This document shows positions 1 through 7,712 of a stretch of 64,000 nt of DNA, one piece after another (position 1 is the stretch's first letter; each line of letters starts with the position of its first letter). The notes under the pieces were generated by a model. It searched no databases and was not told the DNA's origin. It saw nothing but the letters and a program-made list of their open reading frames with translations. The position numbers and the translations under genes are program-made. The stretch comes from Sphingomonas sp. BT-65 (lineage in GTDB: Bacteria > Pseudomonadota > Alphaproteobacteria > Sphingomonadales > Sphingomonadaceae), in NCBI RefSeq assembly GCF_026107375.2, contig NZ_JAPCIA010000001.1:1984001-2048000 (forward strand), given 5' to 3'.

Positions 1-273
1 GAGGACGATGAGGAGGCGATCGCCCAGCTTGTCCATATCAAGGGCATCGGGCGCTGGTCGGCGGAGATCTACCTGCTCTTCGCCGAGGGGCGGCCCGACA
101 TCTGGCCCGCGGGCGACCTTGCCGTGCAGATCGAGATCGGGCGGATCATGGGCCATGCCGAGCGGCCGAGCGAGAAGCTGACCCGCGAGATCGCCGAACC
201 CTGGCGCCCGCATCGCGGCGCCGCGGCGATCCTCGCCTGGCACCATTACAAGGCCGACATGGAGGTCATCTAG
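1..273 (+). CDS. AlkA-like DNA-3-methyladenine glycosylase, C-terminal fragment
   Basis: This is the last 90 codons of a gene that begins before the window; the frame is open from base 1 to a TAG at 271-273. The fragment carries the end of the helix-hairpin-helix/GPD fold: GIGRWSAEIYLLF (residues 15-27 of the fragment) followed by PAGDLAVQ. The Asp in that second motif (residue 39) matches the catalytic Asp of AlkA. Enzymes of this family excise alkylated purines from DNA as the first step of base-excision repair. The large composite palindrome just downstream (278-328) may act as its terminator. The family assignment is firm from the motifs; the exact alkyl-base specificity cannot be read from the fragment. 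Confidence 0.85.
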   Translation, partial: EDDEEAIAQLVHIKGIGRWSAEIYLLFAEGRPDIWPAGDLAVQIEIGRIMGHAERPSEKLTREIAEPWRPHRGAAAILAWHHYKADMEVI

Positions 274-277
274 GGCA

Positions 278-328
278 TATCGACAAACATTCCTCCCCCG
301 GAGGGGGAGGAATAGTTGACTGTCGATA
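278..328. repeat. composite palindrome, possible terminator or short mobile repeat
   Basis: The core is a perfect inverted repeat at 289-313 with 11-bp arms, ATTCCTCCCCC and GGGGGAGGAAT, around a 3-nt centre. It is framed by a second, outer perfect inverted repeat, TATCGACA (278-285) and TGTCGATA (321-328). The element begins 4 nt after the glycosylase stop and ends 68 nt before the dehydrogenase start. It can form a long hairpin without a T-run. The C-rich core resembles the arms of the larger repeats at 14414 and 28294. Confidence 0.7.
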
Positions 329-396
329 CAGCGTGGGACTGGCGCCACCGGGCGTCCCTTGCCAAAGAGCGCGGGACAGCAAGGAGGCCAGACCCC

Positions 397-1509
397 ATGA
401 AGACCCGCGCCGCCGTCGCCTTCGAGGCGAAACAGCCGCTCGAGATCGTCGAGCTCGATCTGGAGGGGCCGAAGCCCGGCGAGGTGCTGGTCGAGATCAT
501 GGCGACGGGCATCTGCCATACCGACAGCTACACGCTCGACGGGTTCGACAGCGAGGGGATCTTCCCGTCGGTTCTGGGGCACGAGGGCGCCGGCGTGGTG
601 CGCGAGGTGGGCGCAGGCGTCACCAGCGTGAAGCCGGGCGACCATGTCATCCCGCTCTACACCCCTGAATGCCGCCAGTGTAAGTCGTGCCTCAGCGGCA
701 AGACCAACCTGTGCACCGCGATCCGCGCCACCCAGGGCAAGGGGCTGATGCCCGACGGCACCACGCGGTTCAGCTACAAGGGGCAGCCGATCTTCCATTA
801 TATGGGCTGCTCGACCTTCTCGAACTTCACCGTGCTGCCCGAGATTGCCGTCGCGAAGATCCGCGAGGACGCGCCGTTCCAGACCAGCTGCTATATCGGC
901 TGCGGCGTCACCACCGGGGTGGGCGCGGTGGTCAACACCGCCAAGGTGCAGGTCGGCGAGAAAGTGGTGGTGTTCGGCCTGGGCGGGATCGGCCTCAACG
1001 TCATTCAGGGCGCGCGGATGGTCGGCGCGGACGTGATCGTCGGCGTCGACATCAACCCCGACCGCGAGGAATGGGGCCGCAAGTTCGGCATGACCCATTT
1101 CATCAACGGCAAGGGCAAGAGCCGCGACGAGGTGATCGCCGAAGTGCTGGCGCTGACCGACGGCGGCGCCGACTACAGCTTCGACGCGACCGGCAACACC
1201 GAAGTCATGCGCACCGCGCTCGAATGCTGCCATCGCGGCTGGGGGACAAGCATCATCATCGGCGTCGCCGAAGCCGGCAAGGAGATCGCCACCCGCCCCT
1301 TCCAGCTCGTCACCGGCCGGGTGTGGAAGGGCACCGCATTCGGCGGCGCCAAGGGCCGCACCGACGTGCCCAAGATCGTCGACTGGTATATGAACGGCAA
1401 AATCGCGATCGACCCGATGATCACCCATGTGCTGAGCCTCGAGGAGATCAACAGGGGGTTCGACCTGATGCATGCGGGCGAGAGTATCCGCAGCGTCGTC
1501 GTCTATTGA
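397..1509 (+). CDS. frmA: S-(hydroxymethyl)glutathione dehydrogenase / class III alcohol dehydrogenase
   Basis: A 370-residue zinc- and NAD-dependent class III alcohol dehydrogenase. It oxidises S-hydroxymethylglutathione, formed from formaldehyde and glutathione, to S-formylglutathione in the cytoplasm. The catalytic zinc site is visible in GICHTDSY and LGHEGAG, the structural zinc site in [15 protein letters not shown], and the NAD-binding Rossmann motif in [10 protein letters not shown] chose ATG 397 because AAGGAGG at 381-387 sits at proper spacing and the protein then starts [10 protein letters not shown], as usual for the family; an open frame from 316 adds 27 residues without family character. 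It leads an operon with the VOC gene and S-formylglutathione hydrolase, which acts on its product. Confidence 0.95.
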   Translation: MKTRAAVAFEAKQPLEIVELDLEGPKPGEVLVEIMATGICHTDSYTLDGFDSEGIFPSVLGHEGAGVVREVGAGVTSVKPGDHVIPLYTPECRQCKSCLSGKTNLCTAIRATQGKGLMPDGTTRFSYKGQPIFHYMGCSTFSNFTVLPEIAVAKIREDAPFQTSCYIGCGVTTGVGAVVNTAKVQVGEKVVVFGLGGIGLNVIQGARMVGADVIVGVDINPDREEWGRKFGMTHFINGKGKSRDEVIAEVLALTDGGADYSFDATGNTEVMRTALECCHRGWGTSIIIGVAEAGKEIATRPFQLVTGRVWKGTAFGGAKGRTDVPKIVDWYMNGKIAIDPMITHVLSLEEINRGFDLMHAGESIRSVVVY

Positions 1510-1527
1510 CCACGAAGGAGTGGAGCC

Positions 1528-1920
1528 ATGTTCAACCACATCATGCTCGGGTCGAACGACCTCGAGCGGTCCAAGGCGTTCTACGACGCGGTGCTCGGCA
1601 CGCTGGGCTTTGACGGCGAAGCGTTCCGCAACGTTTCGGCGAGCGGGCATACGCGGCTGTTCTACCGGCACGACGGCGGCACGCTGTGCCTCTCCGAGCC
1701 GATCAACGACGAGCCCGCGAGCTGCGCCAATGGCGGGACGATCGGGTTCAAGTGCAGCTCGCCCGACCAGGTGAAGCTGTTCCACGACGTCGCGGTCGCC
1801 CATGGCGGCACCTCGATCGAGGACCCGCCGGGGCTGCGGCAGGGCCCGCTCGGACCGATGCATCTGAGCTATGTCCGCGATCCCGACGGCAACAAGCTCT
1901 GCGCCATCCACCGCCCATGA
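1528..1920 (+). CDS. VOC-family (glyoxalase/bleomycin-resistance fold) protein
   Basis: A 130-residue single-domain vicinal-oxygen-chelate protein beginning MFNHIMLGSNDLERSKAFYD and ending LSYVRDPDGNKLCAIH, the two signatures of this fold. It lies 18 nt after frmA behind an AAGGAG site (1515-1520), and its stop overlaps the start of fghA (ATGA, 1917-1920). It is therefore translated with the two formaldehyde-detoxification enzymes. Many VOC proteins handle glutathione conjugates, so a role on a related thiol adduct is plausible, but the substrate is not identifiable from sequence. Confidence 0.85.
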   Translation: MFNHIMLGSNDLERSKAFYDAVLGTLGFDGEAFRNVSASGHTRLFYRHDGGTLCLSEPINDEPASCANGGTIGFKCSSPDQVKLFHDVAVAHGGTSIEDPPGLRQGPLGPMHLSYVRDPDGNKLCAIHRP

Positions 1921-2759
1921 CCATCGAAACCCTCTCCTCGACCAAGGCGCATGGCGGCATCCAGCACGTGTATCGCCACCAGAGCGCCACCACCGGCACG
2001 CCGATGACCTTCTCGGCCTTTGTCCCGGCGCATGCCGATGGCGCCAAGCTGCCCGTGCTCTGGTACCTCTCCGGCCTCACCTGCACCCACGCCAACGTCA
2101 CCGAAAAGGGCGAGTACCGGCAAGCCTGCGCCGAGCATGGCGTGATCTTCATCGCCCCCGACACCTCGCCCCGCGGCGAGGATGTGCCCGATGACGACGC
2201 CTATGACTTCGGCCAGGGCGCGGGCTTCTATGTCGATGCGACGCAGGAGCCGTGGGAGGCGAACTATCGCATGCGGTCGTACATCGAGGACGAGCTGCCC
2301 GCGCTGATCCTGCGCGAGTTCGCTTGCGCCGACTTGTCGCGCCAGGGCATCACCGGCCACTCGATGGGCGGGCATGGCGCGCTGACCATGGGCCTGCGCA
2401 ACCCCGACCGCTTCCGCTCGGTCTCCGCCTTCGCCCCGATCTGCGCGCCGCTCCACTGCCCGTGGGGCGAGAAGGCGCTGACCGGCTATCTCGGCGGCAA
2501 CCGCGAGGAGTGGCGCGCCTATGATGCCTGCGCGATGATCGCCGACGGGCTGTCCGTGCCCGAGCTGCTGGTCGACCAGGGCGATGCCGACCCGTATCTG
2601 GCCGAGCAGCTCAAGCCCGAGTTGCTGGAGAAGGCGTGCAAGGACGCCGGGATCGACCTCACGCTGCGCATGCAGCCGGGCTATGATCACAGCTATTATT
2701 TCATCTCCACCTTCCTTCCCGGGCATGTCGGCTGGCACGCCGAGCGGTTGAAGCGGTGA
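1917..2759 (+). CDS. fghA: S-formylglutathione hydrolase
   Basis: A 280-residue esterase-D family alpha/beta hydrolase that splits S-formylglutathione into formate and glutathione. Visible landmarks are LWYLSGLTCTHANV (the loop with the conserved Cys), the nucleophile elbow GHSMGGHGA, and GYDHSYYFISTF with the catalytic His. ATG 1917 overlaps the upstream TGA and gives the standard N-terminus; upstream in-frame codons read through the VOC gene and are not coding in this frame. Together with frmA it forms the complete glutathione-dependent formaldehyde oxidation pathway. Its stop overlaps the GTG start of the next gene. Confidence 0.94.
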   Translation: MTIETLSSTKAHGGIQHVYRHQSATTGTPMTFSAFVPAHADGAKLPVLWYLSGLTCTHANVTEKGEYRQACAEHGVIFIAPDTSPRGEDVPDDDAYDFGQGAGFYVDATQEPWEANYRMRSYIEDELPALILREFACADLSRQGITGHSMGGHGALTMGLRNPDRFRSVSAFAPICAPLHCPWGEKALTGYLGGNREEWRAYDACAMIADGLSVPELLVDQGDADPYLAEQLKPELLEKACKDAGIDLTLRMQPGYDHSYYFISTFLPGHVGWHAERLKR

Positions 2760-4363
2760 CCAAGCGCTACGACGCGCTGATCGTCGGCGGGGGGCATAAC
2801 GGTCTGGTCTGCGCCTTCTACCTCGCCCGCGCCGGGATGAAGGTGCGGGTGCTGGAGCGGCGCGTGGTCGTCGGCGGCGCGGCGGTGACCGAGGAATTCC
2901 ACCCCGGCTTCCGCAATTCGGCGGCGAGCTACACGGTCAGCCTCCTCCAGCCCAGGGTGATCGCCGACATGCGGCTCGCCGAGCGCGGATATCGCGTGAT
3001 CGAGCGGCCGATCAGCAACTTTTTCCCGCTGGAGAACGGGTATTTGAAGCTCGGCGGCGGGGCGGAGCGAACGCGAGCGGAGCTCGCGCGCTTCTCTGCC
3101 AAGGATGCCGCGGCGCTCCCCGGGTACGAGGACGCGCTGGAGCGGGTCGCGGACATGCTGCGCAGCATGGCGCTCAAGACTCCGCCCAATGCGGGGGGCG
3201 GGATCGCGGCGCTGCTCGCCGCGGCGGCGCAGGGACGCGAGCTGGCGCGGATGCCGATCGCGGGGCAGCGCGACGCGCTGGCGCTGTTCGTCCAGTCGGC
3301 GCGCGAGTTTTTGGATGGGTGGTTCGAGAACGAGCATGTGAAGGCGGCGTTCGCGTTCGACGCGGTGGTAGGCAATTTCGCCGGGCCGTCGGCGCCGGGA
3401 TCGGCATATGTGCTGCTGCACCATGTGTTCGGCGAGGTGAACGGCAAGAAGGGCGCGTGGGGCCATCCGCTCGGCGGGATGGGCGCGATCACCGGGTATA
3501 TGGCCGACGCGGCGCGCGAGGCCGGGGTGGAGATCAGCCTGGAGGCGCCGGTCAGCCAAGTGCTGGTGGATGGCGGCCGCGTGGCGGGCGTGCGGCTGGC
3601 GAGCGGCGAGGAGATCGCGGCTTCGGTGGTCGCGGCCAATGTCGGGCCGGCGCTGCTGTACCGGCAGATGATCGACGCGAGCGATCTCGACGCGGATTTC
3701 CGGCGGCGGATCGACGGGTTCAAGACGGGATCGGGCAGCTTCCGGATGAACGTGGCGCTGTCGCAGCTGCCCGACTTCACCGTGCTGCCGGGCAAGGATG
3801 GCGAGCACCACAGGAGCGGGATCATCATCGCGCCGACCATGGACTATATGGACCGCGCGCATGCCGACGCGGTGACATATGGCTGGTCGAACGCGCCGGT
3901 GGTGGAGATGACCATCCCGTCCCTGGTCGACGACAGCCTGGCGCCGCCGGGCGCGCATGTCGCGAGCCTGTTCTGCCAGCATTTCGCGCCCGAGCTGCCC
4001 AACGGACGCAGTTGGGACGACGAGCGCGAGGCGGCGGCGGACGACATCATCGACACGGTGACCGAACATGCGCCCAATTTCCGGGACTCGATCCTCGCAC
4101 GGCAGATCCACTCGCCGCTCGACCTCGAGCGCAAGTTCGGGCTGGTCGGGGGCGACATCTTCCACGGGCGGATGTCGCTCGATCAGCTGTGGGCGGCGCG
4201 GCCGGTGCTGGGGCATGGCGATTATCGCGGGCCGATCGCGGGGCTCTACATGTGCGGCGCGGGCACGCATCCGGGCGGCGGCGTGACCGGGGCACCCGGG
4301 CACAATGCGGCGCGCGAGATCTTGCGCGACCGATCGCTGATCGGGCGGTGGCTGCGGCGCTGA
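2756..4363 (+). CDS. FAD-dependent oxidoreductase of the phytoene desaturase-like / PYROXD2-like family
   Basis: A 535-residue flavoprotein with an N-terminal dinucleotide-binding motif (VGGGHNGLVCAFYLARAG, about residues 10-27) and the C-terminal FAD-contacting stretch GLYMCGAGTHPGGGVTGAPG. The architecture matches NAD(P)/FAD-dependent oxidoreductases related to phytoene desaturase and PYROXD2. It starts at GTG 2756, overlapping the fghA stop by 4 nt, so it is translationally coupled to the formaldehyde operon. No carotenoid genes are nearby and the substrate is unknown. Its link to formaldehyde metabolism is positional only. Confidence 0.8.
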   Translation: MTKRYDALIVGGGHNGLVCAFYLARAGMKVRVLERRVVVGGAAVTEEFHPGFRNSAASYTVSLLQPRVIADMRLAERGYRVIERPISNFFPLENGYLKLGGGAERTRAELARFSAKDAAALPGYEDALERVADMLRSMALKTPPNAGGGIAALLAAAAQGRELARMPIAGQRDALALFVQSAREFLDGWFENEHVKAAFAFDAVVGNFAGPSAPGSAYVLLHHVFGEVNGKKGAWGHPLGGMGAITGYMADAAREAGVEISLEAPVSQVLVDGGRVAGVRLASGEEIAASVVAANVGPALLYRQMIDASDLDADFRRRIDGFKTGSGSFRMNVALSQLPDFTVLPGKDGEHHRSGIIIAPTMDYMDRAHADAVTYGWSNAPVVEMTIPSLVDDSLAPPGAHVASLFCQHFAPELPNGRSWDDEREAAADDIIDTVTEHAPNFRDSILARQIHSPLDLERKFGLVGGDIFHGRMSLDQLWAARPVLGHGDYRGPIAGLYMCGAGTHPGGGVTGAPGHNAAREILRDRSLIGRWLRR

Positions 4364-4454
4364 TCGTTTCACCTGCGACTTTATTTCCACGCGTAATGCT
4401 GCTAACGGCGCCGAGCTCGTCCGGACTGGCCGGACCGATATGAGGAGGGCGGAC

Positions 4455-4511
4455 ATGTTCAAACTCGTTTCCGCGCTTCCCGAAACGCGGCGACCAGCCG
4501 CGGCTGTGTAA
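4455..4511 (+). other. candidate 18-codon leader ORF followed by a GC-rich hairpin
   Basis: ATG 4455 sits 5 nt after GAGGAGGG (4442-4449) and opens an 18-residue frame (MFKLVSALPETRRPAAAV) ending TAA at 4509-4511; an in-frame ATG at 4440 would add five residues. Immediately after the stop, GCCGGCC and GGCCGGC form a perfect 7-bp stem with a 6-nt loop (about 4516-4535). The layout resembles a leader peptide with a downstream stem-loop ahead of the gene at 4587. The peptide does not show a run of one amino acid that would indicate classical attenuation. Confidence 0.35.
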
Positions 4512-4586
4512 GCCGCCGGCCCGACGCGGCCGGCCCGTTTCCCAGGCAATCGAAATGTCCCGCGCCCCGCGCGGGGGAGCATCGTC

Positions 4587-4988
4587 ATGTATCTGCGCTT
4601 CATCGCGCCGGGGTGGGAGGTCCGCCGCGGCGTGGACCGTGGCCTGTTCGGCCCGGCCTATAGCCATGCCCGCGATCCGGCGACGCCGGAGAGCATCGCG
4701 CGTGCCCTGTGGCACGAGATCCGCTGGTTCGAGCGCGAGCTGCCGGTGCCGCGGTGGCGCGCCTTCCAGGTGCGGTCGAAGCGGCGCTGGCGCCCGCACG
4801 GGATTTGCTGGTTCCGCGACGACGCGCGCGCGATGATCGCGCACGGCCATGTGCTGGCGGCATTGCTGCACGAGCTGGGCGTGCCGGTCACGCGCCACGT
4901 GACGCACCGGCCGGGCACGATCCTGTACCGGGACGACTGGCAGATCGTCGCCAAGCCCGACGCGGCGACCCCGACGCGGTGGCATTGA
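4587..4988 (+). CDS. hypothetical protein, 133 aa
   Basis: I do not recognise this protein. It is 133 residues, basic and Trp/Arg-rich, without a signal peptide or membrane segment, reading MYLRFIAPGWEVRRGVDRGL at its start. A GGGGGAG site (4573-4579) precedes ATG 4587 at good spacing, and codon use is like that of neighbouring genes. The sequence WEVRRGVDRGLFGPAYSHARD and the later ICWFRDDARAMIAHGHVLA suggest a small soluble domain. It may be controlled by the leader ORF and hairpin upstream. Confidence 0.6.
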   Translation: MYLRFIAPGWEVRRGVDRGLFGPAYSHARDPATPESIARALWHEIRWFERELPVPRWRAFQVRSKRRWRPHGICWFRDDARAMIAHGHVLAALLHELGVPVTRHVTHRPGTILYRDDWQIVAKPDAATPTRWH

Positions 4989-5069
4989 GCCGCCGCGCCG
5001 GGGCGCTGCGGCGACTCCCGCCAGCCCGCGCCCTTCCGGCCGCGGCGCGATCCGGCTAGATCGCGGGGC

Positions 5070-5402
5070 ATGGCGCATGACGGCGACCCTTCGTTCGAGA
5101 TCGAGGCCGAGCTGTGGCGCTGGACGCCCGAGCCGCCGGCCAAGGCGAGCTGGTATTTCGTGACGATCACCGGCGAAACGGCGGACGCGATCCGCGCGCT
5201 GGGGTTCGAGCGGCGCGCGCTGGGCGGGACGCGCGGGTTCGGATCGGTGCGCCTGGCGGTCAGCGTCGATGGGGTGGCGTTCGAGACCTCGGCCTTCCCG
5301 CACGCGTCGAGCGGGGGCTATCTGCTGCCGGTCAAGGCCGCGGTGCGCAAGGCCGCCGGGGTGAGCGAGGGGGCGATGGTGACCGTGGGGCTGTGGCTCT
5401 GA
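5070..5402 (+). CDS. DUF1905 domain-containing protein
   Basis: A 110-residue protein whose whole length matches the DUF1905 fold: EIEAELWRWTPEPPAKASWY near the start, RGFGSVRLAVSVDG in the middle, and SGGYLLPVKAAVRKAAGV near the end. DUF1905 proteins are small soluble beta-barrels of unknown biochemical role; some are fused to YdeI-type domains. ATG 5070 is preceded by GCGGGG. It stands alone between the 133-residue hypothetical gene and the broken helix-turn-helix gene on the other strand. Confidence 0.8.
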   Translation: MAHDGDPSFEIEAELWRWTPEPPAKASWYFVTITGETADAIRALGFERRALGGTRGFGSVRLAVSVDGVAFETSAFPHASSGGYLLPVKAAVRKAAGVSEGAMVTVGLWL

Positions 5403-5457
5403 CGGCCGTCGCGATCCGCGGAAAGTCCCAAAAGTCACACTGCCACGCGCGCGCGAG

Positions 5458-6081
5458 TCAGCCGTCCTCGTAATCATAGTCGTCGTCCGCATCCTCGTCG
5501 GTGGGCGGGGACAAAGCCTCGCGGCCGTCGACGAGCGAGGACGGCTGATAGTGGCGCGCGGTGAGCGGTTCGGCGGGGACGGCGCTATCGGCGAGCGCGC
5601 CGAGCGTCTCTCCGAACTGCGGGGTAACGCCGGCGCTCCAGTCGAGGATCCGGCCCCATTGGTCGCCCACGGCGGCATGGCGCACGGGCGCGGGGGCGAC
5701 ACGATCGAGCAGCCAGATCAGCAGCCGGTCGGACGGCTGGCGCACCTCGGCGACGACGACGCCGTCCTTCCACATCTCACGGATGCCGCCCTTGATCGCG
5801 CGCTCGTACGCCGTGGTCATCAGCCGCGCGGCGGCGAGCTGAAGCGCCTAATCCCAGGCGACGGAGAAGGCCCGACCATTGGGATGATGGCGCAGGCGAT
5901 AGGCCGAGCGCGGGGTGATGCCGGTGATGTGCGCGGCTTCGGAGATGCAGCCGGTATCGGCGAGCGCGCGCAGGAAGCTGCGCTGGCGCTCCGCGGTCCA
6001 GCCGTCGTGGCGGGCGCGGAGGGTGACGGGGGTGTAGTCGGCGAGGGGGTCGGTGGTGTCGGTGGGGTGGTCATGCTTCAT
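5458..6081 (-). pseudogene. helix-turn-helix protein gene interrupted by an in-frame amber codon
   Basis: Two open frames, 5848-6081 (77 codons) and 5458-5820 (starting at the next ATG), lie in the same reading frame and are separated only by TAG at 5848-5850. Read through, they form one 208-codon gene: AFSVAWD, then the stop, then ALQLAAARLMTTAYERAI. The N-terminal part (TAERQRSFLRALADTGCISE) looks like a helix-turn-helix domain and the C-terminal part ends in an acidic tail rich in Asp and Tyr. A single base change from a sense codon explains the break. Either the gene is inactive, the two halves are made separately, or the stop is suppressed or a sequencing error. The family resembles short sphingomonad DNA-binding proteins of unknown role. 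Confidence 0.75.
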
Positions 6082-6085
6082 GGGT

Positions 6086-6109
6086 CGGCTCCTTTGGTTA
6101 GAGGAGCCG
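6086..6109. promoter_or_regulatory. hairpin covering the ribosome-binding site of the broken HTH gene
   Basis: CGGCTCCT (6086-6093) and AGGAGCCG (6102-6109) form a perfect 8-bp stem with an 8-nt loop. On the minus strand the AGGAG at 6089-6093 is the Shine-Dalgarno sequence for ATG 6081, so folding would hide it. The hairpin also follows the stop of the upstream minus-strand gene by 6 nt and could serve as its terminator, although no T-run follows. Confidence 0.5.
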
Positions 6110-6115
6110 GGGTAT

Positions 6116-6859
6116 TTAACCTAACTGGTTCGTGTAGGAAAACTCGATTTGATCGCTTTGCCGCTCTTCAACCCACCCTCGGGACAACGAGCGTAGAACT
6201 TCGTCTGCCCGTGGACTCTTAGTCACCGACTTAAGAAAATCGAGCACAGGAGTAGCTCCAATGTCTTTCGGTTCAACATTCCAGTAATGGAACATGCCAA
6301 CAAGGATGGCAATTCGCATTGCCTTCGTTCTGCCGCCTAAATGCCCGAAGGACCCCACCGCTTCTTCGTATACATCCCGTTTGATTTTCAGGGAATGGGG
6401 ACGACCACTCTGCTGAGATACAATAAACTGAGCACTTTTATTTCTATAAAACCAATCTGTCCAAATGGACGACCTTCCTAAAAAAGAAGTTTCCTTTTTG
6501 CTCCATTCTAGAAGAGATTTAATTGCCCAACCAGTATATAGATAACTTGTGTCCGCTTCATATATACGCAGGCAAATATAGAGATTTCTTGGGACGCTTA
6601 CAGTCCGCCTTGTGTATGTAGCGTCCAATCTAGGATCAAAATGCTCGTCAATAAGAGTATGATCGTCTATTATGGCACTATGAAGATCGGCGCCGGTCAA
6701 ATCTAAGCCACGCAAGTCTTGATTGCGTAGATCAACGCCAGCAAAGTTTAAGTTCCTGTAAAGCCGGATTGGCGATACGCCAGCGGCCTTTGCGAGCTCG
6801 ACCAAATTGTCACTCTCGCATTCAAGAATTCTCCTTACAGCATCCTGCCAATTAACCAC
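6116..6859 (-). CDS. pentapeptide-repeat-containing protein of unknown function (second gene of AT-rich islet)
   Basis: A protein of about 247 residues whose N-terminal third has a short helical stretch (NLVELAKAAGVSPIRLYRNL) followed by about five pentapeptide-repeat units (FAGVDLRNQDLRGLDLTGAD). The remaining 170 residues match nothing I recognise and include aromatic-rich segments such as SIWTDWFYRNKSAQF. The frame could start at TTG 6871 or at GTG 6859; GAGGAG lies just before the GTG, so I prefer it. Either way it overlaps the end of the upstream gene, indicating translational coupling. The DNA is AT-rich (21 of 60 bases are G or C at 6421-6480) unlike its surroundings, a sign of horizontal acquisition. 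Confidence 0.7.
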   Translation of the reverse strand: MVNWQDAVRRILECESDNLVELAKAAGVSPIRLYRNLNFAGVDLRNQDLRGLDLTGADLHSAIIDDHTLIDEHFDPRLDATYTRRTVSVPRNLYICLRIYEADTSYLYTGWAIKSLLEWSKKETSFLGRSSIWTDWFYRNKSAQFIVSQQSGRPHSLKIKRDVYEEAVGSFGHLGGRTKAMRIAILVGMFHYWNVEPKDIGATPVLDFLKSVTKSPRADEVLRSLSRGWVEERQSDQIEFSYTNQLG

Positions 6860-7667
6860 CAGACTCCTCAACCATCACGTCAGCCAGGCAAATCGACCCG
6901 AATGGATCGGAAATATTTGCAAATTCAAGATTTTCCGACGAAAGGATATGGGTTAAGTATGCTTCAACAGCTGCTATCTTATTTTTTAGATTATAGCTGT
7001 TTGATATTTTTTCGAGGATACCCTGATCCTTGATGTCTATATCCTCAATAATCAAATCTTCACGCCTGCATCTAACCTCTATTCTCATAGATCCTTGGAT
7101 CTGATTTGCAGACTTCCGCAAGTCCTTTACAGAGAAGCGAGGGTCCTTCTCCGGGTCCCAAGGTCGTCCGTTCAATTTAGCCCCGAGCGTCGGTTTGCAC
7201 TCCCAGCGATAGTGACCATCATGCGTCTTACTCTGAGTAATGAGAACCAAACGCATTTGCTCCTCAGAAGAGACTACCTCTGAGCTTGCCTGCTTCATTC
7301 CCAAACCACCGGAAGCAGCAGCGGCCGCCACAACTGGAAATGCAACTTTGGCATTCGCGGACATGTTGATGTCGGTCGATGTCTCAGATCGCCGAGCAAT
7401 TTTAACACTGCTAATGGACTGGTTGCGCGCGACAGATCCTTTATCGACAGCGAGAGGTTCCGTTGGGGCGATAGCGACCACCACATCGGCCCGTCTTAAA
7501 CTAAGCCGAAAGCGGATTGGCGCATTAGCTTCGCCACCTAGTCGCGCTTCACCGAACACTGCGTCGATATGAACCGTGGCGGTACCTGTTCTACCGTCGA
7601 ATGGCGTGTGCCAACTGTCGATTGATACTACGTCTGCAAATATTCGCTTGAGATTGTTTCCGCTCAA
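6852..7667 (-). CDS. hypothetical protein, 271 aa (first gene of AT-rich islet)
   Basis: I do not recognise this protein. It has an N-terminal beta-rich region (GRTGTATVHIDAVFGEARLG), a small-residue stretch (AFPVVAAAAASGGLGMKQ) that is too interrupted to be a clear membrane helix, and a charged helical C-terminal part. The longest frame starts at TTG 7697, but TTG 7667 has a much better site, GGGAGGGGGG ending 3 nt before it, so I place the start there. It lies 45 nt from the nrdB stop on the same strand and overlaps the pentapeptide-repeat gene. Its base composition is low (20 of 60 bases G or C at 6901-6960) compared with the GC-rich neighbours. Confidence 0.65.
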   Translation of the reverse strand: MSGNNLKRIFADVVSIDSWHTPFDGRTGTATVHIDAVFGEARLGGEANAPIRFRLSLRRADVVVAIAPTEPLAVDKGSVARNQSISSVKIARRSETSTDINMSANAKVAFPVVAAAAASGGLGMKQASSEVVSSEEQMRLVLITQSKTHDGHYRWECKPTLGAKLNGRPWDPEKDPRFSVKDLRKSANQIQGSMRIEVRCRREDLIIEDIDIKDQGILEKISNSYNLKNKIAAVEAYLTHILSSENLEFANISDPFGSICLADVMVEESGG

Positions 7668-7712
7668 TCGCCCCCCTCCCGAGATTAGAACAATCAACCG
7701 TTGCGATCTACC

